A DNA stretch of 44,662 nt from Spartobacteria bacterium (GCA_009930475.1 RZYC01000028.1:1-44662), one strand, 5' to 3'; positions 1 to 9,133 are shown, counted from the stretch's first letter. Program-made: numbers and translations. Notes: generated from the letters alone by a model not told the origin.

Positions 1-124
1 GTTCTTTCTGGAGCATCGCGATTATTTCGGTCCGCGCCGAAAGGTTGGGCGTAAAAAGGTTCGTGATGGTTTGGGGGATTTATTTGCGATTCGTGATGTA
101 GGCCGGCAGGGCAGGGTTGAGTAG
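1..124 (+). CDS. C-terminal end of a REP-associated tyrosine transposase (RAYT), cut by the window edge
   Basis: Reading frame 2 gives 40 residues and a TAG at 122-124. The piece contains FLEHRDYFGPRR and ends in FAIRDVGRQGRVE. It matches, with scattered substitutions, the last part of the complete RAYT encoded at 9134-10105 (FSEHRDYFGPRR ... YAVRDVGRVRP). The catalytic HUH and Tyr motifs lie outside the window, so function rests only on this similarity. It shows that the transposase family is present in at least two diverged copies within 10 kb. No convincing terminator follows. Confidence 0.75.
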   Translation, partial: FFLEHRDYFGPRRKVGRKKVRDGLGDLFAIRDVGRQGRVE

Positions 125-204
125 TACAAGGCGGGTTTTGTTGCGAATAAAACATATACCTGCTCGCAGGTTGTCCATTGCTAGATTTATAAACAAAACT
201 TGCC

Positions 205-1236
205 ATGAACAGGGGGTTTTGTATTTATGTCGCTATGCAACGCCTAAAACATATCAGTTCAACTCATATAACCAGAGGACGTTTATATTTTGCGATAATG
301 GCTCTGGCATCGGTTGTCTTTGCAGGGATGTGCGGGTATCATTTTATTGAAGAATGGGACTGGCTGGATTCGTTGTATATGACGGTGATTACAGTGGCTA
401 CTGTGGGTTTTGGCGAAACATATCCGTTGAGTCCTGCGGGGCGGGTGTTCACTATTTTGTTGATAGTGGGCGGTATTGCGATGGTTACGTATGCGATATC
501 GGTTTTGATAGAACAGTTATTTTCGCAGCGTATGCTGCATTTAGTGCAAGGAGCTCGAATGAAGGCCATTTCGAAGATGGATCAGCATTGTATTTTATGT
601 GGCTATGGGCGAATGGGATCCATGGTGGCAGATGATTTAGATAAATGTGGTCTTGATTTCTGTATTATCGAGCAGGATGAAGCCCGCTGTAAGGAACTTG
701 AAGATGAAGGACTGGTCTTTATTCAAGGGGATGCGTCGGAAGAATCGGTGCTGGAAGAGGCTGGAATTCGCAAGGCTAAATCACTGGTCGCCTGTTTGGA
801 TTCTGATGCGTCAAATCTCTTTTTGACGATCACTGCGCGGGGTATGAAGAAAGATCTGGATATTATTGCCAGAGTGGAAAATCAGCGCAGCGGACATAAG
901 TTTCTTCAGGCGGGTGCCAGTCGCGTGGTTTCTCCTTTGGTTTCCGGAGCCACGCATATTGCACGGATGTTAACTAGTCCGGGTATGATTCATTTCCTTG
1001 ATCTGGTTTCCGGCGCGAGTGACATGAACATTGAAATTGAAGAAACGGTGATCAATGAAACAGATCCCTTTGCCAACAAAACACTGGCTGAATCCAAGCT
1101 GAAGCAGCTGACCGGAAAACGTGTTTTAGCGATTCGCAAACAAAGCGGATCATTTCTGTTTGATCCATCTGCAGATACCCTGCTGATTCCCGATGACGTG
1201 CTGATAACATTCCGCAAGCAGGCGGGCAAAGTTTGA
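205..1236 (+). CDS. Two-TM potassium channel with RCK (TrkA-N/TrkA-C) regulatory domain
   Basis: An inner-membrane K+ channel of the Kch/MthK type. Two membrane segments (about residues 27-45 and 82-104) flank a pore loop with the selectivity filter TVGFGE at 66-71. A cytoplasmic RCK domain follows: a Rossmann NAD-binding half with GYGRMG at 133-138 and an acidic strand end (FCIIEQD), then a TrkA-C half from about residue 270 to the end. Such domains gate the pore in response to nucleotides or ions. The 343-residue length suits a minimal channel. A TATAAA at 188-193 is a possible -10 box just ahead of the ATG at 205. No clear SD is present, and a second in-frame ATG at 235 is possible. The following glycosyltransferase gene starts 37 bp downstream and may be co-transcribed. 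Confidence 0.9.
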   Translation: MNRGFCIYVAMQRLKHISSTHITRGRLYFAIMALASVVFAGMCGYHFIEEWDWLDSLYMTVITVATVGFGETYPLSPAGRVFTILLIVGGIAMVTYAISVLIEQLFSQRMLHLVQGARMKAISKMDQHCILCGYGRMGSMVADDLDKCGLDFCIIEQDEARCKELEDEGLVFIQGDASEESVLEEAGIRKAKSLVACLDSDASNLFLTITARGMKKDLDIIARVENQRSGHKFLQAGASRVVSPLVSGATHIARMLTSPGMIHFLDLVSGASDMNIEIEETVINETDPFANKTLAESKLKQLTGKRVLAIRKQSGSFLFDPSADTLLIPDDVLITFRKQAGKV

Positions 1237-1273
1237 TTCGTACGTATCCTTTTATATTTTATAGAAAGACAAT

Positions 1274-3016
1274 ATGAAAAATACTGCATCAACTCCCTGT
1301 TTTGCTGGTAAAAAGGCAGCGTTTGATCGTTTTGCCCAACGCTTCGGCATCTGGGCCATTATACTCGTTGCCGTGCTCCTGCTGATCCCCGGGACAAGTA
1401 CCATTCCACTGATTGATCGCGACGAACCTCGTTTTGCCGAGGCAACGAGAGAAATGTCGCAAACCGGAGAATGGTTTGTGCCCTATTTCAACGGCAATTA
1501 TCGCTTTGATAAACCCATTTTGACCTATTGGGTGATGACTCCCGGTTTAATGCTGTCCGAAAAAGTGTCATGGATATCTACGGAAATGGGCACCCGCCTT
1601 CATTCTATGATCGCAGCCTTATTGGTGGCACTGGCGACCTATTTTGCAGGTCGGCACTGGTTTTCTCCGGGCGTTGGGTTCCTTGCCGGTTTCGGGATGA
1701 TAACCTGTTTGCAGATACAGCTTCACGGTCGCAGTGATGTGGCGGATATGCCCATGGTTCTGTGCGTTATTCTGGCGATGACCGCCTTTTATGAAATGCT
1801 CATGAATCCCGGAGCGGGGTCACAAAAGCGCTGGTTCTGGTTGGGCTATCTTGCATTGGGGATTGGATTTTTGGCCAAAGGGCCGGTCGTCTGGCTCATT
1901 CCCCTGCTTTCCTGTATCATGTATCGCTGGATTTTTTATCGCAAAAAACTACCCTGGAAAAAACTACATCTTCTCTACGGTATACCCATCGTACTGCTTA
2001 TCATTGGATTATGGGGTATTCCGGCACTGATCAAAACCCATGGACTTTTCTGGGATCGCGGCATGGGCGAGCATGTCTTTGATCGCGGCTTCAAAACCAT
2101 GGCGGGCGGTGGTCACCTCATTTTTTATTACCTCATGGCAGCCTTTGTCAGTTTGTTTCCGTGGATTGCCTATGGCGGATACAGCTGGAAAGCGTTGCGA
2201 AAAAACTGGTCACCCATCAATGCGTGGCTGGTTTCATGGCTGGTTTCGACTTACTTGTTTTTTTCCTTTTACCATACGCAGCTGCCGCATTATGTGATGC
2301 CGTCGTTTGCCGCCTTTTTTATGATATTCGGACAAATTATCATGCTGTCGTCATCGGAATGCCGACCGTGGTGTCGCCGGTTTTATCGCACCGTGATCTG
2401 TTTTCCGGCGGTATTGGGTTCCCTGGTGTTGCTATTCTGTCTGATATATCCTTTTGCGTATCCCTACAATGCCCTTCGTCCATTTTTCGCTTCGGCGGGT
2501 TGTGCCTTAATCGGATTATCCATCTTTGGAACCTGTCTCCATTCCGGCAGGCGTGTTCGTCTGGTTGCCGGTCTGCTGATTACGATCATGTCTCTGGTTG
2601 TATTTGGTCGGTCATTCAGAAGTGTGTCGGTTCCCATAAAATTACTTCCTTCCTTCGCCGCCATGCCGGAAAACGCCACCTATCTATCCACGGGATTCAA
2701 CGAACCGAGTCTGGTTTTCTATTCAGGCGAACGATGGCAGCGGTTTGGCGATTACCCCTCGCTGGAAAAAGCGATGCAAAGCAATGACGGACCTCAGCTG
2801 GTCGCCGTATTGGAGAAGGAATATTCCCTTGAGTCCTTTTTCCAGCGTTTTGCTAATGAGCACTGGGGAAAGAGGATAAAGCTGCGCCAGAAAGATTTTT
2901 CCTCGGACAATACCGCGTTGCCGACGGAGGGCTATACCACGCAGCTCATCGAAGGGATCAATCCCGCCCGCACCAGCTGGGCCATTGTTCGTACCTATAC
3001 GCGAACAACACCGTGA
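1274..3016 (+). CDS. ArnT/PMT-type glycosyltransferase (family 39/83), integral membrane
   Basis: A 580-residue polytopic protein of the dolichyl-phosphate-mannose/ArnT superfamily (GT-C fold). These enzymes move a sugar from a polyprenyl-phosphate donor to a periplasmic acceptor such as lipid A or a protein. After the first membrane segment (about 27-41) comes the family signature loop IDRDEPRFAEATREM, with the acidic pair D50-E51, then GEWFVPYFNG and RFDKPILTYW, as in ArnT-like proteins. Many hydrophobic helices follow, then a soluble tail from about residue 450. The acceptor cannot be told from sequence, and there is no arn operon nearby. The start ATG has only a weak SD (AGAAAG). Confidence 0.88.
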   Translation: MKNTASTPCFAGKKAAFDRFAQRFGIWAIILVAVLLLIPGTSTIPLIDRDEPRFAEATREMSQTGEWFVPYFNGNYRFDKPILTYWVMTPGLMLSEKVSWISTEMGTRLHSMIAALLVALATYFAGRHWFSPGVGFLAGFGMITCLQIQLHGRSDVADMPMVLCVILAMTAFYEMLMNPGAGSQKRWFWLGYLALGIGFLAKGPVVWLIPLLSCIMYRWIFYRKKLPWKKLHLLYGIPIVLLIIGLWGIPALIKTHGLFWDRGMGEHVFDRGFKTMAGGGHLIFYYLMAAFVSLFPWIAYGGYSWKALRKNWSPINAWLVSWLVSTYLFFSFYHTQLPHYVMPSFAAFFMIFGQIIMLSSSECRPWCRRFYRTVICFPAVLGSLVLLFCLIYPFAYPYNALRPFFASAGCALIGLSIFGTCLHSGRRVRLVAGLLITIMSLVVFGRSFRSVSVPIKLLPSFAAMPENATYLSTGFNEPSLVFYSGERWQRFGDYPSLEKAMQSNDGPQLVAVLEKEYSLESFFQRFANEHWGKRIKLRQKDFSSDNTALPTEGYTTQLIEGINPARTSWAIVRTYTRTTP

Positions 3017-3084
3017 CCATGTGTTTTATGCTTTGTTCTCTGCAATATTGTGCTAAGTTGAGCCTCAAAAACGGAGACTAGATT

Positions 3085-3984
3085 ATGGCCAGTTCCACCA
3101 AATTATTTCATATCGCAGGTATCCCCATCAAAGTGCATATATCCCTATGGATTATGCTGCCCATGTTGGTTTTAATGGGATCCTCACAAGCAGGGGTTAT
3201 CAGCAGGCTGATTTTTTGTATCGGTGTTTTTGCCAGTATTGCCGCTCATGAAATGGGGCATTCCCTTATTGCCCAGCGTTTTGGTATTCGAGTAACTGAA
3301 ATTCTTCTGCTTCCTATAGGCGGTATGGCGCAACTGGAACGTGAACCGCATAACTGGAAAGAAGAAATGTGGATTTCCATTGCAGGACCGGCCACCAGTC
3401 TGCTGTTGAGTCTGATTTTTGGCTTTGTTTGTTTTATGATCGCATTGCAGACACAGGTTCCGCCCAGCTATCTGTTTTATCATCCTTTTTATTCTATACT
3501 GGTTAATCTGGCCATTACCAATCTCATACTGGCACTGTTCAATCTGCTGCCATCTTTCCCCATGGATGGCGGTCGTATTTTCAGGGCCTTTATGACGCCG
3601 CGTGTGGGGAAGCTGGATGCGACACGCAGAGCCTCGCAAATTGGCCGTTTCATGGCCATCGCCTTTGGTGTTTTAGGCCTGTTGCTGCCCAACATTATGC
3701 TGATTGCCATCGCAGTTTTTATCTATTTCTCGGCAACGGCCGAGTATAAAGCGATGCAGTTTCATGACGGCTTTAAAAAGGCGGTGTTCAGCTGGAACGG
3801 CATGGCCGGGGGACGTCGTTCGGCTTCACAGGCCCATCCTTTTGTTGGTCAGAGCAAGCCACCGTCTTCGCAACCACGGGTTGCCGATGATGTGCATGTC
3901 AGTCCACCGCCCTACGAGAAGGCCAAGAAAAAAACAAAAGACCCGCAAAATGTTTTTGATGACCTCTATTCCAAATGGAAGTAG
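3085..3984 (+). CDS. Site-2 protease-like zinc metalloprotease, peptidase family M50
   Basis: An intramembrane zinc protease of 299 residues. The zinc motif HEMGH is at 55-59 inside a membrane helix. The third ligand lies in the LLPSFPMDGGR segment (D161), the family's second signature. Several hydrophobic segments fill residues 20-225, followed by a hydrophilic tail rich in Pro and Lys. It resembles SpoIVFB-type/rhomboid-independent S2Ps without a PDZ domain. These proteins cleave membrane-bound regulators; the substrate here is unknown. A good SD (CGGAGA) precedes the ATG. The stop TAG is directly abutted by the remnant of a cyclic-nucleotide-binding gene, so the original 3' junction may have been altered. 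Confidence 0.9.
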   Translation: MASSTKLFHIAGIPIKVHISLWIMLPMLVLMGSSQAGVISRLIFCIGVFASIAAHEMGHSLIAQRFGIRVTEILLLPIGGMAQLEREPHNWKEEMWISIAGPATSLLLSLIFGFVCFMIALQTQVPPSYLFYHPFYSILVNLAITNLILALFNLLPSFPMDGGRIFRAFMTPRVGKLDATRRASQIGRFMAIAFGVLGLLLPNIMLIAIAVFIYFSATAEYKAMQFHDGFKKAVFSWNGMAGGRRSASQAHPFVGQSKPPSSQPRVADDVHVSPPPYEKAKKKTKDPQNVFDDLYSKWK

Positions 3985-4361
3985 CGAGGAGAGGTCGTTT
4001 TTCATCGTACGGGTATTAAAAGGATGCTATGGGCGGCGCTTTTTACATCATCTTAAATGGACAAGTGGAAGTCTTTGACTACAAGCCTGACCAGTCCATA
4101 AACAGTTTTGCCGTGCTTAAAACGGGCAACATGGTGGGCGAAATCGGAGCCGTTCTGAGGCAGCCGCGAACGGCATTTGTACGAACCCGGACAGCTTGTT
4201 GTCTGCTGAGGTATTCCGGCACTTTTTTTGATACTGTAGAGGCTAACCGACAGGATCTCGCCGTCAAAATGTACAAGAGCATGCTCCGAGTATTGGGAGA
4301 CCGGATCAATCATCAGAATGAACTGCTGCATGGGGATATAACTGGTGGTGAAGGGCAATGA
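3985..4361 (+). pseudogene. Remnant of a cyclic nucleotide-binding (CNB/Crp-like) regulatory domain, 5'-truncated and frameshifted
   Basis: From the ATG at 4029 one reads GGAFYIILNGQVEVFDY, then GNMVGEIGAVLRQPRTAFVRT, a clear CNB beta-barrel with its phosphate-binding cassette (GEIGAVLRQPRTA). The preceding strand of the domain, RGEVVFHRTGIK, is also present, but in another frame (3985-4020), the same frame as the upstream protease. The two join only by a frameshift in the AAAAGG run near 4018-4024, where a TAA (4017-4019) also closes the CNB frame. The first roughly 40 residues of a normal CNB domain are missing, because the protease gene stops immediately before. The 110-residue open part might still be translated. 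Its stop TGA overlaps an ATG (ATGA, 4358-4361) that probably began the cyclase gene. Confidence 0.7.
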
Positions 4362-6006
4362 TATCTTGTGTCCGCGCAGGCTGCGATATTGTTTGCTACA
4401 CAAGGTATATGCGATGGTGTGTGATGTTGTTTCTCGCTATCTGGTTGCTGGCGGGAGTTTGCGGACGGAACTGGGCGAACGGGACTGTTGGTCGGTCGCC
4501 ATGGGAGCCAGTGCTTACATGACCTTCCTGAATGATTATGAAGAACAGGAGATCGGCTATTATCGTGTTGCAGCCCATATGCAATGGAGTGACATGCGAT
4601 CGTATGCTGATTTTATGCCGCGCGGAGATCATTTGGATTATGGGCATTCGTCGTTGTTTAATGCGACGGGGGATTCCGATAATATCATCCGGCGAACTCC
4701 ACTGATGTGGTGTCAGAATGGCCAGGTTTATCCGGCACTTTCTTTGGTTAGTCTGGGATTGTTTGTCGATCAGAATGCCTATGGCATTCACTTCTATGAA
4801 GAGCCGTCTCTGGGGGTGCAATCCGTTCAAATCAGTGAGCGAACGATTCCCGTTGATGGTATGGGCCGATTGTTGCTGAATTTTCGCACGGATGCCTTTC
4901 CCCATTTTTTTGCCGCCGATATTCTTGATGGTCTCGTAGATTCATCAGTTATAACCGGTCGACTGGTGCTTGTCGGAACCTCGGCCGCCGGTCTCAGGGA
5001 TCTGGTCGCAACGCCGCTTCATTCCGAATTTCCGGGGATTGATGTGCATGCTACGGCGATAGAAAACATGCTTTCCGGCGATGTGCTCCGGCAGCCTTCA
5101 TGGATATATTTGGCAGATATCGGTGTTATTCTTCTTCTCGGTTTGCTCATTATGTGGGTGACCAGCCGTGCCGGTGCGCTATTTTCGATCGTGTTCACAC
5201 TCATACTGCTCTGCGGTCTTTGGAGCATCAGTTTATGGCTGATTCATTCTTTTCATCTTGTGATCCCGCCCATCGCCACAGGGGGTGCTGTTTTACTCAT
5301 TTCTGGTTGTGTGATCCTTGCAAAGTACTGGATAGAGGAATCACGTCGACTTCACTTTCGTCATATATTCGGGAATATGGTCTCCACACAAGTGCTTAAA
5401 TTTATGGAGGATCACCCTGATAGTCATGCCCTGAATGCCTGTCTTACGGCACTTGATCAGGTGAGGCGTCTGCAGCAGCTGAACAGTGAGTTGCGCGAGA
5501 TGTTTGGTGTGCAGCTGCATTTTCGCGTCGGGATTAATACGGGGCCGGTGACGGCAGGGAATATGGGGTCGCGACGACGATTTGAATTTACGGTTCTGGG
5601 TGATACGGTGAATCAGGCGGCCCGTCTCGAATCGATATCTAAATTTTACGGAACACGGATCCTGTGCGGCGAAATGACAAGGGATGCCGTTTGTAACGTT
5701 ATCGCCACGCGCAAACTGGATCGCATTGTGCTGAAAGGGAAGACTCAGCCTGTTGCCGTTTATGAGATTATCAGCACTCTGGAGGAGCTGACGGCCGCCG
5801 ATGCCGAGCGCATCGAGTGTTACGAAAAAGCGCTGCTATCATACTTTGACAGGCAATGGGATCATGCGGCGGTACTCCTTTCAGAGTTGTTGATGCGCTA
5901 TCCCGATGATGGCCCGTCATTGGTTCTTTCCAAACGTATTCAGCAGTATCAGAACACGCCACCGCCACCTGACTGGAACGGGGCTTTTGTTGCGATGATA
6001 AAGTGA
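4358..6006 (+). CDS. CHASE2-adenylate/guanylate cyclase, catalytic core deleted (probable pseudogene)
   Basis: The long open frame (readable from a GTG at 4345, 553 codons) holds the second half of a CHASE2 sensor (VYPALSLVSL ... PVDGMGRLLLNFRT ... LVLVGTSAAGLRDLVATPLHS), three membrane helices (about residues 252-332) and a class III cyclase domain (GINTGPVTAGNMGSRRRFEFTVLGDTVNQAARLE). Two lesions are visible. First, the ATG at 4358, which overlaps the CNB stop, opens a different frame encoding a membrane helix (RWCVMLFLAIWLLAGVCG) and ends near 4520. The N-terminal half of CHASE2 is absent. Second, inside the cyclase, RHIFGNMVSTQVLKFMEDH runs straight into DSHALNACLTALD. About 70 residues are missing, including both metal-binding Asp segments (the FSDIRGFT-like and GDAIMA-like motifs). 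Known class III cyclases need both, so activity is unlikely. Confidence 0.75.
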
Positions 6007-7112
6007 TGGTAAATATGAAGATGGATCATGAAACATGTGTACTTCTTGTGGATGATGAACCGCTGAATCGGCGGTTACTGACGGATATTCTCTGTGATAA
6101 GTATCTCGTATTGAGTGCGGAATGTGGTCGGGATGCATTGGACTGTGTGGCAGCTCATCCAGAAATAAGCCTGGTTATACTGGATGTGATGATGCCGGAG
6201 ATGGACGGCTATACGGTCGTCCAGCTAATGAAAAGCCATGAAGCATTTCGAGATATTCCGGTGATTTTTATCACTGCGCTGAATGATGCCGCTAATGAAA
6301 CGCACGGGCTGGAATTAGGTGCCGTGGACTACATTGCCAAACCTTTCAGTCGTGATGTGGTTCTTGCCCGTGTGCGAACCCATATCGAACTGGCTGCCAC
6401 ACGGAAGGCTCTGGAGAAAATCGGGCAGGAACGTCACGAAATGCTGCATATTCTTTGTCATGATTTGACCAATCCGCTTTGCGGGATCGCCGGGGCTCTG
6501 GATATCATCGATGATCCGGAGGAGCTGATGTCGTATAAAAATGTGCTGGCATCTCAGGCGAGACATGGATTGGCTATCATTGATTTAGTTCGTTCGATGC
6601 AGGCTGTGGAAAGTGGAAAACTGGTCATTGATCAGGTAAATCTGCTGGCGGCTCTCAATGAATCGAAATCGATGCTTCATTTGAAGTCTGAGGCAAAGAA
6701 CATCCAAATGGATTGGCAGGTCGATCCGAATTTGTGGGTGCTTGCGGAAACGACGTCACTGGTTAACTCGGTATTGAACAATATTATCACCAATGCCATT
6801 AAGTTCTGTGCGCATGGCGGGCATATTAAAGGGCATGCTGTTCTGGATCAACAGTATGTAAAACTGACGATCAGTGATGACGGGGTTGGTATTCCCCCGG
6901 CCTTGCTTGAGATTTTGTTTTCCCTGAATAAATGTACCAGCCGACCGGGAACAGATGGAGAATCCGGTACCGGCTTCGGGATGCCACTGGTACGGAAGTT
7001 TATGCACGCTTACGGAGGTGAAATCCATGTGCGTTCTACCGAATGCGTAGATCCGTCTCTGCCGCATGGTACCGATGTGGAACTGGTTTTCTGTTACGAT
7101 CTGTCACCATAA
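6006..7112 (+). CDS. Hybrid response regulator receiver-histidine kinase
   Basis: A soluble protein of 368 residues. The N-terminal receiver domain has the acidic pair in LLVDDEP, phosphoacceptor D60 in VILDVMMPEMDG and Lys in AKPFS. A histidine kinase follows, with an H-box ILCHDLTNPLCG (H152), N-box NSVLNNIITNAIKF, G1 SDDGVGIPP and G2 GTGFGMPLV. This layout (receiver first, kinase second, no membrane segment) suits an internal phosphorelay step controlled by another kinase. The ATG at 6006 overlaps the cyclase stop by one base (TGATG). A GTG at 6003 is an alternative. Position suggests it once worked with the cyclase. Its 3' end overlaps the converging aguB by 19 bp. Confidence 0.88.
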   Translation: MVNMKMDHETCVLLVDDEPLNRRLLTDILCDKYLVLSAECGRDALDCVAAHPEISLVILDVMMPEMDGYTVVQLMKSHEAFRDIPVIFITALNDAANETHGLELGAVDYIAKPFSRDVVLARVRTHIELAATRKALEKIGQERHEMLHILCHDLTNPLCGIAGALDIIDDPEELMSYKNVLASQARHGLAIIDLVRSMQAVESGKLVIDQVNLLAALNESKSMLHLKSEAKNIQMDWQVDPNLWVLAETTSLVNSVLNNIITNAIKFCAHGGHIKGHAVLDQQYVKLTISDDGVGIPPALLEILFSLNKCTSRPGTDGESGTGFGMPLVRKFMHAYGGEIHVRSTECVDPSLPHGTDVELVFCYDLSP

Positions 7113-7984
7113 CGTTGATTGATCGTGCCATAAGCATCGATGCGGCGGTCACGGAAGAAGGGCCACATCCGACGCACAGATTCACTGTGCCGGGTGTCCA
7201 GCGATGTGACCAGCAGCGTCTCGTTGTCCGTGTCTGCGGAGGTAAGTACTTCGCCCTGGCATCCAGCGATAAAACTGCTCCCCCAAAATTTTGCACCCGT
7301 GGCGACGGGGTCGGGCGATGCTTCAAATCCGACGCGGTTGGCACTTATCACCGGTATGCCGTTGGCCACAGCGTGACTGCGCTGTATGGTGATCCATGCA
7401 TCTAGCTGGCGCGTCTGTTCCTCTGGACTGTCACACGGATCCCAGCCGATGGCCGTGGGGTAGATGAGCATGTCGGCGCCGTTCATGGCCATCAGGCGGG
7501 CCGCTTCGGGATACCACTGATCCCAGCAAACCAATACGCCCAGCTTTCCTGCCGACGTCTGAATGGGATGAAATCCCAGATCGCCTGGGGTGAAATAAAA
7601 TTTTTCATAATAGCCGGGATCATCGGGAATATGCATTTTACGATACATACCTGCGATGGAACCGTCATTTTCAAGTACCACGGCGGTGTTGTGATAGAGT
7701 CCGGGAGCACGCCGCTCAAAGAGGGATGTAACGATGACGATGCCCAGTTCTCTGGCCATCGCTCCAAAGTGATCGGTGGATGGACCTGGAATGGATTCGG
7801 CCAAATTGAAACAGGTCGGATCTTCTGTTTGGCAAAAATAAGGACCGGTATGTAATTCCTGTAGAACAACTAATTTCGCTCCTTCGACATGCGCCTGCCG
7901 AATAAAGACGCTACTTTTTTTTATGTTTTCAGTGCGATCAGGGGTGCAGCTTTGCTGGACCAGCGCAACGATTCTTTGACTCAT
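7094..7984 (-). CDS. aguB: N-carbamoylputrescine amidase
   Basis: A nitrilase-superfamily amidohydrolase of 296 residues that hydrolyses N-carbamoylputrescine to putrescine, CO2 and ammonia. The catalytic triad is visible: E43 (LQELHTGPYF), K116 (YRKMHIPDDPGYYEKFYF) and C153 (LVCWDQWYPEAAR). The sequence around the Cys and the YYEKFYFTPGD loop is typical of AguB. The chosen ATG at 7984 overlaps the aguA stop (ATGA) and has AAGGAAC upstream; a reading frame extending further back lies inside aguA. With aguA it completes the agmatine-to-putrescine route. Confidence 0.95.
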   Translation of the reverse strand: MSQRIVALVQQSCTPDRTENIKKSSVFIRQAHVEGAKLVVLQELHTGPYFCQTEDPTCFNLAESIPGPSTDHFGAMARELGIVIVTSLFERRAPGLYHNTAVVLENDGSIAGMYRKMHIPDDPGYYEKFYFTPGDLGFHPIQTSAGKLGVLVCWDQWYPEAARLMAMNGADMLIYPTAIGWDPCDSPEEQTRQLDAWITIQRSHAVANGIPVISANRVGFEASPDPVATGAKFWGSSFIAGCQGEVLTSADTDNETLLVTSLDTRHSESVRRMWPFFRDRRIDAYGTINQRYGDRS

Positions 7985-9021
7985 GACAGTGTTCCTTTGG
8001 GCAACTGCATGGTGACACAATGCAGTGAACCATGTTGACGAATGAGGGTGTAACAGTCTATTCCTATAATGTCGTGATGCGGGAAAATGGATTGGATGAT
8101 GTCCAGTGCCTTCGAATCCGTTGCAACACGATACGTCGGAACCAGAACGGCATGATTGATTATTAGAAAATTGGCGTAAGTTGCAGGGAGACGATGACCA
8201 TCCGCTTCATAACAGGCTGGCGTAAGAGGCAATGGGACAAGATGATACGGCCTGTCATTCGTTGTGCGCAGTGCTTTCAGCTCTTCTTCCATAGCGTGCA
8301 GCGACGCGTAGTGTTCATCGCGTTCCTCGATGCATTGCACATAGGCGATAGTGTTATCCGGGCATAATCGGGCCAGTGTGTCAATGTGAGCATCCGTGTC
8401 ATCGCCGGCAAGATGGCCATTTTTCAGCCACAATATTTGTTCCACACCCAGTCGACTGCGCAACTCTGCTTCAATGGCTTCCCGATTCAACGAAGGATTA
8501 CGATTGATGTTCAGTAAGCAAGTTTCGGTGGTCAATAGCGTGCCGCACCCGTCCGACTCAATGCTGCCTCCTTCCAGAACCAGTGGAACTCGTTGCAATG
8601 GGCAATTCCCAAAAATACCTTCAGAATGCAGTACCCCTGTGACCGCATTATCCTTTTCCGCTGCAAATTTGTTGCCCCACCCATTAAAAACAAAATCCAG
8701 CAGGTGGGGATGGTTTTCCTGAAAGACCGTGATGGGGCCGAAATCCCTGCTCCATGTGTCATCGCTTGCGGCATGGATAATTGAGATTCGATGCATCATG
8801 TCCGTTTTTTTACTGAGAACAGTACGTACATATTCAGGATGCATCGCGGCAATTACGACCCGTTCATAACAAGCAATGGCGCAGGCAATATTGATGAAAA
8901 CGGCTTCAGCATCATCCAGTATATCTGTCCAGTCAGTCTGCTCATGAGGCCAAGTCAGAAGAACGCCGTCTTGTAGTTCCCATTCTGCCGGCATGCGAAG
9001 TGTATTTATCGACGTATTCAT
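7981..9021 (-). CDS. aguA: Agmatine deiminase
   Basis: A peptidylarginine-deiminase-fold enzyme of 346 residues that converts agmatine to N-carbamoylputrescine. Family marks are the N-terminal MPAEWELQDGVLLTWPH, TWSRDFGPITVF, LEGGSIESDGCGTLL, GHLAGDDTDAHIDTLAR and the C-terminal catalytic Cys in GSLHCVTMQLP (C335). The ATG at 9021 has no SD; a promoter-like pair (9030-9058) would place the transcription start almost on the ATG. An upstream TTG at 9030 is less likely. It overlaps aguB by 4 bp, so the two are translationally coupled. No arginine decarboxylase is seen nearby. Confidence 0.95.
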   Translation of the reverse strand: MNTSINTLRMPAEWELQDGVLLTWPHEQTDWTDILDDAEAVFINIACAIACYERVVIAAMHPEYVRTVLSKKTDMMHRISIIHAASDDTWSRDFGPITVFQENHPHLLDFVFNGWGNKFAAEKDNAVTGVLHSEGIFGNCPLQRVPLVLEGGSIESDGCGTLLTTETCLLNINRNPSLNREAIEAELRSRLGVEQILWLKNGHLAGDDTDAHIDTLARLCPDNTIAYVQCIEERDEHYASLHAMEEELKALRTTNDRPYHLVPLPLTPACYEADGHRLPATYANFLIINHAVLVPTYRVATDSKALDIIQSIFPHHDIIGIDCYTLIRQHGSLHCVTMQLPKGTLS

Positions 9022-9029
9022 ATGACGCA

Positions 9030-9058
9030 AAAGTAATTTAAGTAAGTGTTGGTGTCAA
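9030..9058 (-). promoter_or_regulatory. Predicted promoter of aguAB
   Basis: On the minus strand, TTGACA (9058-9053), a 17-nt spacer and TACTTT (9035-9030). The -10 element ends 8 nt before the aguA ATG, which would give a leaderless or nearly leaderless mRNA; this agrees with the lack of an SD. Prediction only. Confidence 0.45.
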
Positions 9059-9133
9059 TATCAGATGAATTGTGACAGGTACATTTTCATATTCTTGTTG
9101 ACATGATCGAACCATGGCTGTTTTATAGGAGTC

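Noticed and set aside
9098-9126. TTGACA-17-TTTTAT as promoter of the RAYT gene
   Set aside because: Its transcript would start at the ATG and leave out the AGGAG ribosome binding site, so the two signals contradict each other. Either may be chance.
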